A DNA stretch of 64,000 nucleotides from Pectinophora gossypiella (taxonomy: Eukaryota > Arthropoda > Insecta > Lepidoptera > Gelechiidae): the NCBI RefSeq assembly GCF_024362695.1, contig NC_065421.1, forward strand, positions 8,060,598 through 8,124,597, read 5' to 3'. How positions within the stretch are numbered: the first letter of the stretch is position 1; each line of letters opens with the position of its first letter. The notes beneath the pieces were generated by a model. The model was given only the letters and a program-made list of their open reading frames with translations. It was not told where the DNA came from and did no database searches. Shown here in pieces: positions 57,523 to 64,000 of this stretch. The position numbers and the translations under genes were made by a program.

Positions 57523-58254
57523 TTACCGCAGCATAATTTGCTGCAGTTTATAAACGTTTTGGCAAATTACTTAAAATTAAGCTACTTAATTCAGATTTTT
57601 AAAATATAAAAATAATTCGATGTATTTTTTCCTGAGCATCTAGAATTGACAACAGGTTTTTTTTTATTTGTAGGTTTTGCTTTCATGCTTTTATGGATTC
57701 AAAGGTATTTAATGTAGATGTATAATTATAAAAAGTGGTATTGATAGAGAACTGTGGAAGAAAAAATGCTTTGGAAAAAGAAGTCCTTTGGAAAAATTAC
57801 AAAAACTAAATTTTACAAGCTACGGCACAAGAAAGTGCATGAGTTTACTTTACAATGCTCCTACTTCTAAATAGAGTCCTAAATATATAAAATAATATTA
57901 CCGAATAATTAATTGATTATTCGACATTGAGATTATTTAGGGGCTTAGAAAATAATCGATTTAATAACCGATTATTGTATTATGTATATAGATTAATATC
58001 TATATACATTCGATTATCTGGCGACACTAAACTAAATGGCCTATGTAATTGAGTAGGTATATAATATATATGAATCAGCACTCTGTTGGCCGGTGAGTTC
58101 GTATGACGCTATATTTGCTTGTAATACACCGACTGGGCTATTTATAGCCACAGATTTATAACGTGATATATTTATGGAGTCTAGTTTCCACCGGATTACA
58201 ACGCGCCTAAACGGTTTGTGATCTAAATATTATAATGCACCTTTGGGCCATATT
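57523..58254. other. AT-rich sequence, no gene seen
   Basis: TAATCGATT-type words at 57900-57990 and a hairpin GTATATAGA/TCTATATAC at about 57983-58007 may be an old DNA-element remnant. Confidence 0.35.
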
Positions 58255-58331
58255 TCACTAGGACACCATGGAGGCCCCACTGATAAACTGTATGCAGTTG
58301 ACACGTGGTGTCCTGTTGGTTGTGCTACCAA
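58255..58331 (+). repeat. MITE-8 fragment (TAGGACACCATGG)
   Basis: ACTAGGACACCATGGAGGCC and AAACTGTATGCAGTTGACAC are shared with 63222-63304. In both places a MITE-4 fragment follows directly. Confidence 0.6.
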
Positions 58332-58332
58332 C

Positions 58333-58396
58333 TTTTAAATGCGCAAATGTCAAATTGCAATATTGCTTTGTTAGATGAATTGCTTTTAACCCCCCA
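58333..58396. mobile_element. MITE-4 half element
   Basis: Only the right arm: AATGCGCAAATGTCAAATTG, CAATATTGCTTTGTTAGATG, AATTGCTTTTAACCCCCC. The left arm is absent. Confidence 0.8.
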
Positions 58397-58441
58397 GGAC
58401 ACGAGGTGCCAACTACATGTACATACACGACAGTGGTGGTA

Positions 58442-58791
58442 CGGTCACGAGCATTAATATGTATATGTCACCGTAAAATTGTAAATAACGTTAGATTATA
58501 ATCTATCGATTTGAATCTCGCGAGATTGTGAACTGTCGAATAATTATGAATCGTATCATATACACTTTGGTACCATGACCGGGTGAGAGCCTTCAGCGCT
58601 CCCCATTTGTCCGGCCAAGTAGTTAATGCCATAAGTCAATGCGGCAAATCTACAATAAGTCACGTCAAAAAATAAAAATGGTACCATGTCACATTAACTT
58701 TTTTGACAAGTTGAACAGTGAGTCTCACTAAATGTCAAATATGTTAGTGCGACAGAGTCCTAAAGTGGGTACATTATATTGCTCATGATTG
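58442..58791 (-). mobile_element. MITE-1 copy 5, carrying two insertions
   Basis: Bounded by TA at 58440-58441 and 58792-58793. After removing about 97 bp near 58466-58560 and the 101-bp LINE-A insertion plus its 10-bp TSD, the copy is again 142 bp. The first insertion (TGTCACCGTAAAATTG to GAATCGTATCA) has a 14-nt palindrome AATCTCGCGAGATT and TA-type flanks. Confidence 0.9.
58578..58678 (+). mobile_element. LINE-A 3' end, 101-bp insertion with 10-bp TSD
   Basis: TGGTACCATG occurs at 58568-58577 and 58679-58688. The insert begins ACCGGGTGAGAGCCTTCAGC and ends CACGTCAAAAAATAAAAA. A TSD plus an A-rich end shows target-primed reverse transcription. Confidence 0.93.
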
Positions 58792-58793
58792 TA

Positions 58794-59016
58794 CCACCAC
58801 GGTATTCTAGTGACTAGACAGGGCCCTTACTAGTACGTAGGTAGAAGATGTGAGTTGATGAAGTTTTTACTGTATCTTGTCCCTATATTATGATTGACGA
58901 ACTATTACCACGAACGTAATACATATTCAGACGTTTTGACATGTCGTAGAAGTGGACTATCGAATCAATGATGTATTTAACAAGATGGACATAATGTAGA
59001 AACGATATCATAATCT
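58794..59016. other. Short spacer, no gene
   Basis: No repeat or exon recognised between MITE-1 copy 5 and MITE-4. Confidence 0.4.
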
Positions 59017-59176
59017 GGGTGGTTAAAATGGCCACATCGAAGCAATTCATCTAAGAAAGCAATATTGCTATTTGACAGTTGTTTGCATTGCGCACTTACT
59101 TTTATATGCGCAAATGTCAAATTGCAATATTGCTTTCTTAGATGAATTGCTTCGATGTGGCCATTTTAACCCCCCT
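59017..59176. mobile_element. MITE-4 hairpin element, perfect 47-bp stem
   Basis: 59021-59067 and 59125-59171 are exact reverse complements over 47 bp. The stem continues inward with few mismatches (CTATTTGACA against TGTCAAATTG). The loop holds GCACTTACTTTTATA. This is the best-preserved of eight copies and has no open frame. Confidence 0.95.
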
Positions 59177-59399
59177 GAAATTCGGGAAATCGTGAAACGC
59201 CCCAGACTATTCACTGTCCAGTAACTTTACGATATAATTTGATTCAGCAGTGTATATTAGTGTGCACAAAGAGATTTGACGCTTTGAATGGCTTTTAGAA
59301 TTCTAGAATTATATAGTTTGGAATTCAGTATGAGTAACGGTGAGCGTTGGCACTGAAAATAATATCGTTTCAAATACGCTACCTGGAAGAAATAGCTGC
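59177..59399. other. Short spacer, no gene
   Basis: No repeat or exon recognised. Confidence 0.35.
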
Positions 59400-59505
59400 A
59401 TAAGCAATAAGGCCGCCCGATGTGCCTTTCTGTATCTGTTGTTCTTATTTCTGTATCTTATGTCCATTATGCTCAATAAAGTATTGTATCTACCTACCTA
59501 GTAAA
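59400..59505 (+). repeat. LINE-B 3' end
   Basis: GCATAAGCAATAAGGCCGCC, TATCTTATGTCCATTATGCT and CAATAAAGTATTG follow the order of the minus-strand copy at 14755-14956. Confidence 0.75.
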
Positions 59506-60817
59506 AATGTCTGATCTAACAGCTATACAGGAGTTAAGAAATTTACTTAATTATATAAGCAGGGCCATGACAATGAAAAAACTCACTGGCTGACATACGG
59601 GTAGCAATCTACAGCTAAACTTTGTGCTACCAAAAACACAAAGTAACACCAGCATTCAGAATTCAAAAAGACCCGTAATAATTATGCTAAAACACAGGGC
59701 ATCTCAAGTTCCATTAATTAAGGATTCGGAACAGAATTTATTCCTGGATTGGTATGTATCCTCGTTCTATTTATAGCACGAGATAGGGCCTGAAATACTG
59801 CGTCATTCGCAGGGGTGGGCTCGGGTCGGGAAGAGGGATAAAGGGGGGGTTTGCACGGCGCGTGCGCGAGCTTCCACCTACTCGAATGTCAAAGGGCAAT
59901 CCCGGGGAACCTGGATGCCTAGCTCCCAGCTCGTACTAGCTTTAAAATATAAAATTGATTTACTGAATGTAGGTCATCTCGACGCGGGAATTTTATGACG
60001 GTAGATAGAGAATTATTACGTGAGAGGAAAATATGATAAGGAACTTTATACTATCAGTGATTACAGATGGTGTCGCTAGAGCATGATCAAATCCGTTCCC
60101 AAGCGATTATAAACGATGATCGGCGAGCACCTACCACGGAATTGAAAAAAGATGTTGGAAAGGCCCTAACGCGCATTTTGTATGATAACCCCTGTCGTCG
60201 GTTTAACCTCAGCCCACTTTTACTATTACTCCTGCAAACAGATAACTACGATAAGTAGTTCCTCTGCTTCTCAAAAACACGATCTTTATTTTTTATAAAT
60301 TGTCGATCATAAACGTTTTTAACTTTCCTGTGATACGGAGGGATCTCCGTGCATGATAGTCGATATTTGACTGTTAGGACTGCAGGTTATACATAAGAAC
60401 ATACGACCTTTTTAACGCGGAGCTCCGTGAGTCGTAAGGTTTTTTTCGTATTCGCGGGGGAGTAGAGATCAAAGTGTACGAGCAAATAGTTCATACTCGG
60501 CGTTTGCAACCCATTTCTTCCTTCAAGCAATTTCACATAATTCTTGGGTGTATCTGCACGTAAATATCACATAATAATTTCAGCTATGCCTGTAATGATA
60601 ATATCTCGTATACGTTGCCACAATTGGCAGTAATTAATAACCAACCGACCCTGTAACTTGACACCCTAGCGTTTGTGGTCGCGGAGGAAGGACGAAGTAT
60701 AGACCTTACTGGTCGATAACCGTGAGTACTTATTTAAATTATCATCTTCGGTTCCTGATAGAGATAAGCCAGACAATTATAACCCATAAATTGTTTTAAG
60801 TTTACGCGGTTATTATC
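59506..60817. other. Mixed sequence, no gene seen
   Basis: A GC-rich patch at 59815-59935 has no open frame. The 63-codon frame at 60067-60258 has no domain. No repeat recognised. Confidence 0.4.
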
Positions 60818-61051
60818 ATAATTAAAACACATAATAACGGGTTCTTACCGCGTTTAAATGGGGATATGAGACTCCCGATATTTCGACACTAAATAATATT
60901 AATATAAATATGAATATTATGGAACTACCTACTCCACTCCAATCTCATCAGTCATCCCGTGATCATGGCACTTGCAACAGTGTCGAAATATCGGGAGTCT
61001 CATATCCCCATTTAAACGCGGTAAGAACCCGTTATTATGTGTTTTAATTAT
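60818..61051. mobile_element. MITE-2, 234 bp with perfect 73-bp inverted repeats
   Basis: 60818-60890 and 60979-61051 are exact reverse complements over 73 bp (ATAATTAAAACACATAATAA to TATTTCGACACT). The 88-bp centre has AATATTAATATAAATATGAA and CCGTGATCATGGCACTTGC. The perfect arms suggest recent origin. A fragment is at 4692-4790. Confidence 0.95.
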
Positions 61052-61147
61052 AATTATAACCCATGGCTGGAATACATAAGTAAATCTACGTCTGATATCC
61101 CTGATAGACAGAGCAACAAGTCGTCAACAAGACAACTCGCAGTCTTG

Positions 61148-61264
61148 GAGGGTTAAAAAAGCCACATCGAAGTAATTCATCTAAAATAGCAATATTGCTA
61201 TTTGATATTTGTTTACATTGCGCACTTACTTTTATATGCGCAAATGTCAAATTGCAATATTGCT
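61148..61264. mobile_element. MITE-4 copy, right arm truncated
   Basis: GGGTTAAAAAAGCCACATCG through CAAATTGCAATATTGCT is kept; the outer right arm is replaced by the short dispersed repeat at about 61280-61325 (GCAGCGAAGCAAAAGGG). Confidence 0.82.
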
Positions 61265-61502
61265 CGCCTCCCTGATAGTACTAACCGATTGCAGCGAAGC
61301 AAAAGGGAAAGTTATGTGTTTGACCATTATTTTTATCCTAAAATTAATGCAGAACCAACTGGCAAAAGATCGGCTCATCGCACATTAATAGTGCTAGAAA
61401 AAAACACAATCCCTCTCTCTAGTTTTACAATACTGAATGCGTTCTGTTTTTTTATTTACTCCTAGTCCGCGTAGAACTAGAACTGCTCGGAGACAAGTCA
61501 TC

Positions 61503-61580
61503 ACTAATGTAAGAGCCACGCTCTTGTCGGTGTAGCATTCTTCATGGAAAAATAGGGCAGTGGTTTCCCTCTTGCCTTAA
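61503..61580 (-). repeat. SINE-E fragment
   Basis: Plus-strand AAGAGCCACGCTCTTGTCGG then GGAAAAATAGGGCAGTGGTT and CCCTCTTGCCTT; the 5' half is missing. Confidence 0.8.
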
Positions 61581-62449
61581 CAAGACAATTGCATTGTTAG
61601 TCGGTTACAAGGATGAAGTATAGCTAACACCGTCTTATTGGTCTGTTATTATTAGTACCGCTGCAGGTCTAGTTACAAATTGGATTCCAATAAGGATTTC
61701 ATTGTATCGCATGATTCATATACATGGAGGACCTACATACAACTTTAAATGATGAATGGTAGAATCAAGATAGTTAAGAAAACGTGGCGACCGTAAAATA
61801 TTATTCCGTTTATCTATACTTATTCATATCTACTTGATGATGCCGCTTTCCATCAACGTTTATTTTTTTATTGTACGTTCTTTTTGCTCGATAAAAGATT
61901 TGGTAAGTTTTTTTTGCAAATGGAAGTTCCTTGGATTTTTTTTTGATATGGATGATTAGGGTTACCACTTAGAACTTAGTCAAAGTTCATGGGTTACACC
62001 TCTTATTACGAATGAGGATAAAAACTAGAAGCTCAAATGTAGGCGGCAGCACTGTTGAGTGTTCCTAAATGTTGACAGTTCTCCATACTGCCTAGCTGAA
62101 AATCGTGATAAATTGCTATAAATTGTGGAGCAACGTGGAATGTATCCCGTCTGAAGGATGACTTATGAAAAAGGAAGGCAACCAGTTGAAAAAGGTAGTT
62201 TTGATTAAAAATAAGTTTTTCTACATTTTTTTCAATCCAATTTTTAGGGAATAAATATAACACTATGATTTTGCAGTCAAACTCAACAAATAATATGGGG
62301 AACTGTCAAAATTAAAAAACACTCAACAGTAGCGACTAACGTTTTCCCGTTTTTGACAGATTGATAGTGAAAGCGTTCTTCCAACTGATATAAAAAAATA
62401 AAACTGTATCTTTCCATAATGTTACGGCGATTATCAAATTTACGAAGGC
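61581..62449. other. AT-rich sequence, no gene seen
   Basis: No recognised repeat. The minus-strand frame at 62033-62263 has no domain. Confidence 0.4.
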
Positions 62450-62461
62450 TAGTATAATTCT

Positions 62462-62575
62462 CTCCACCAACCCGCAGTGGAGCAGCGTGGTGGAGTATGC
62501 TCCATACCCCCTCCGGTTGATTGAGGGGAGGCCTGTGCCCAGCAGTGGGACATATATAGGCAGTTTATGTTATGT
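62462..62575 (+). mobile_element. SINE-C tail, 114-bp insertion with 12-bp TSD
   Basis: TAGTATAATTCT at 62450-62461 and 62576-62587. The insert has GCAGTGGAGCAGCGTGGTGG, GGTTGATTGAGGGGAGGCC and TGTGCCCAGCAGTGGGACA, ending GTTTATGTTATG. Confidence 0.92.
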
Positions 62576-62599
62576 TAGTATAATTCTAAAGTAACTTAA

Positions 62600-62803
62600 C
62601 AAGACGAATTTATTAAAATCATCATAGAAAGGAAGATAGCAGAAACGAGAGGAAGGAATAGACCAAGAAGAGCTTATAATATATGGAACAAATTAGATGA
62701 AAAGGCAAACGTCGTATCTTATAAAGAAGTCAAAGAATTGGCTTTTGATAGACTAGAATGGAGAATGCTACACCGACAAGATCATACATACGGACATACA
62801 TAA
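62600..62803 (+). pseudogene. LINE-E, C-terminal end of ORF2
   Basis: One open frame of about 67 codons: IIIERKIAETRGRNRPRRAY, then SYKEVKELAFDRLEWRMLH, RQD, and stop at 62801-62803. The basic RGRxRPRR stretch, the SYxEVK(E/D)LA block and the EWRxxHRQ end match the fragment at 63514-63691 and the last frame of SINE-E. That fits the extreme C-terminus of a non-LTR reverse-transcriptase ORF (Dong/R4- or CR1-like; clade not settled). No reverse-transcriptase motif remains, so it is a 5'-truncated remnant. It follows directly on the SINE-C insertion. Confidence 0.7.
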
Positions 62804-62970
62804 GACTATCTCGCCTATTTTCCGACAAGAGCGTGGCTGTTAAATTGATGATGATGATGATGGTGGGCCCGCTCGGAAGTTTAAGGCCCGATCTCCCTAT
62901 CCATCCATAGGGAAGACCCGTGCCCCAGCAGTGGGGACGTTAATGGGCTGGTGATGATGATGATGATGGT
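62804..62970 (+). repeat. Two stacked SINE/LINE tails with (GAT)n
   Basis: CCGACAAGAGCGTGGCTGTT then (GAT)n is the SINE-E-type tail (62818-62862). AAGGCCCGATCTCCCTATCC, GTGCCCCAGCAGTGGGGACG and (GAT)n (62881-62967) is the tail of the chimeric SINE at 46.1 kb. Confidence 0.8.
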
Positions 62971-63221
62971 ATGCTAATGGTACGAAGATGAGTGATCCTG
63001 ATATTCTTTTATAGACAGGTGCTACTTTAGTCAATCAATTCAGCTGATCACGATGATTAGATCATTAATTGATGTCAACAAGTATGACATTGACAGGTTT
63101 AATTTTTTTTACAAATAAGGTAGGTATAGATAGCCGCCGATATCATCCATCTATGATTACTATTCACAATGTAACTTAACAACATCGGGTACCATATTAA
63201 AAGGTGTCTTAGGGTCCTATC
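62971..63221. other. Spacer, no gene
   Basis: No repeat or exon recognised. Confidence 0.35.
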
Positions 63222-63304
63222 TGACTAGGACACCATGGTGTAGCAACCAGGGTACCGCCACCAACAAATTGTATGCAGTTGTACAAATGCTACCTGGGTT
63301 TTTG
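63222..63304 (+). repeat. MITE-8 fragment
   Basis: GACTAGGACACCATGGTGTA and AAATTGTATGCAGTTGTACA, pair of 58255-58331. Confidence 0.6.
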
Positions 63305-63313
63305 TTGACACCA

Positions 63314-63395
63314 AGCAGGTTAAAAAGGCCACCGCGTTGACATCGCGCACTTTTCTATGCACAAATATCGGATAGCATTATTGTTTTTAGATGAA
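63314..63395. mobile_element. MITE-4 fragment between 9-bp direct repeats
   Basis: AGCAGGTTAAAAAGGCCACC to TTGTTTTTAGATGAA, with most of the arms lost. TTGACACCA lies on both sides (63305-63313 and 63396-63404), which could be a TSD or a deletion at microhomology. Confidence 0.6.
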
Positions 63396-63456
63396 TTGAC
63401 ACCAGGGTTGCTGAGGTTGGTAATCCACCTCCCTTCCCACACGATAGAAGAAGAAT
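63396..63456 (+). repeat. SINE-B tail
   Basis: GACACCAGGGTTGCTGAGG, TTGGTAATCCACCTCCC and CACACGATAGAAGAAGAA. Confidence 0.75.
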
Positions 63457-63513
63457 ATGGCGTTTGTAACCCTCCTGTTTGTCATAAATGAATCGTGTCG
63501 TATCAGGTGGCCA

Positions 63514-63691
63514 ATCATAGAAGGAAAAATTGAAGGGAAGAAAAGAAGGGGTAGGAGGACAGAGACCTAGGAGAACATTTATGAAACAAATAAAAGATAA
63601 GGTGCAGGTCGTTTCGTATCAGGAGGTGAAGGATTTGGCGGGAAGAAGAGAGGAATGGCGATTATTCCACCGACAAGAGCGCAGCTCTTGA
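63514..63691 (+). pseudogene. LINE-E, C-terminal end of ORF2, frameshifted
   Basis: The frame from 63514 reads IIEGKIEGKKRRGRR, then a shift near 63560 leads into RPRRTFMKQIKDKVQ, VVSYQEVKDLAGRREEWR, LFHRQERSS and stop at 63689-63691. It has the same domain order as 62600-62803 but is a distinct copy, broken by one frameshift. The sequence after it is (GA)n. It is a dead fragment with no enzymatic domain. Confidence 0.75.
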
Positions 63692-64000
63692 ATAAAGAGA
63701 GAGAGAACCCCCCTGTGTCAACTGCATATATTTTCTTGGTCGTTGTCAAGTTTACAATATTATTTTACTTTTACCAACATACACGTAGACGCTAACCTAA
63801 CTAACAACCGTGTATAAAATGGAATACAAAATTGAGTCTTTACAAGTAAGTTGTCTAAATGCCAAGCCTATCAAAACCAGAATTATAATTAACGTAAGTA
63901 TACTTAGTAGACATCGATAAAGTTTTTTTGAACAACCCTCCCCCCGCCCAGACCCGACCAGACTAAGGTCACATTCCACTCATTATGGCTCTATAAACCC
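63692..64000. other. No gene seen
   Basis: GTGTCAACTGCATATA at about 63716 resembles the MITE-8 end in reverse. The minus-strand frame at 63797-63979 has no recognised domain. Confidence 0.35.

Noticed and set aside
57895..58010. Hairpin-rich AT segment as a separate MITE
   Set aside because: TAATCGATT-type words and a 9-bp stem are present, but no matching ends or second copy.

Overview
This window reads as nuclear DNA of a ditrysian moth or butterfly (Lepidoptera). The evidence is the AT-rich background full of GTAGGTACCTAC-type strings and a dense set of interspersed repeats whose tails are typical of lepidopteran genomes, such as GGGCACAGGCCTCCCC, CCCAGCAGTGGGGACG and ACTCACGCCCGTAATCCC. 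I find no complete host protein gene, no canonical tRNA or rRNA gene, no CRISPR array and no bacterial or viral operon. Almost every short open frame is chance, or lies inside a mobile element.

Layout. From 1 to about 20 kb, and from about 34.5 kb to the end, the sequence is a mosaic of SINEs, 5'-truncated LINE tails and non-autonomous DNA transposons (MITEs), many nested in one another. Several insertions still have readable target-site duplications (TSDs), so their ends can be placed to the base. From about 20.6 to 34.5 kb repeats are scarce apart from one element, and the sequence has GC-rich islands (22.3-22.6, 28.6-30.6, 32.6-32.8, 33.3-33.5 and 34.0-34.55 kb) with paired CACGTG boxes and AP-1-type sites. 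That core looks like the regulatory or 5' region of a host gene whose coding exons are not recognisable here.

Mobile elements. (1) A 142-bp MITE with TA target duplications has four full copies and one copy carrying two further insertions. (2) A hairpin MITE has eight copies, one with a perfect 47-bp stem. (3) Long-inverted-repeat MITEs lie at 5.2, 38.3, 41.4, 55.6, 56.3 and 60.8 kb. (4) A 1.6-kb palindrome (24874-26479) has two 755-bp arms about 98% identical and a DDE-transposase fragment at its centre. (5) One SINE joins a tRNA-like A box to a 5S-rRNA-like segment; a second SINE of about 185 bp has two copies, each bounded by TSDs. (6) LINE remnants include RTE-type C-termini at 19.5 and 40.4 kb, and a different LINE C-terminus ending in WRxxHRQ at 62.6 and 63.5 kb. 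(7) A frameshifted reading frame at 15.1-15.4 kb has a GKRGRPC motif and probably comes from an unclassified mobile element.

Family names below (MITE-1 to MITE-8, SINE-A to SINE-F, LINE-A to LINE-E, CRE-repeat) are local labels for this window only.
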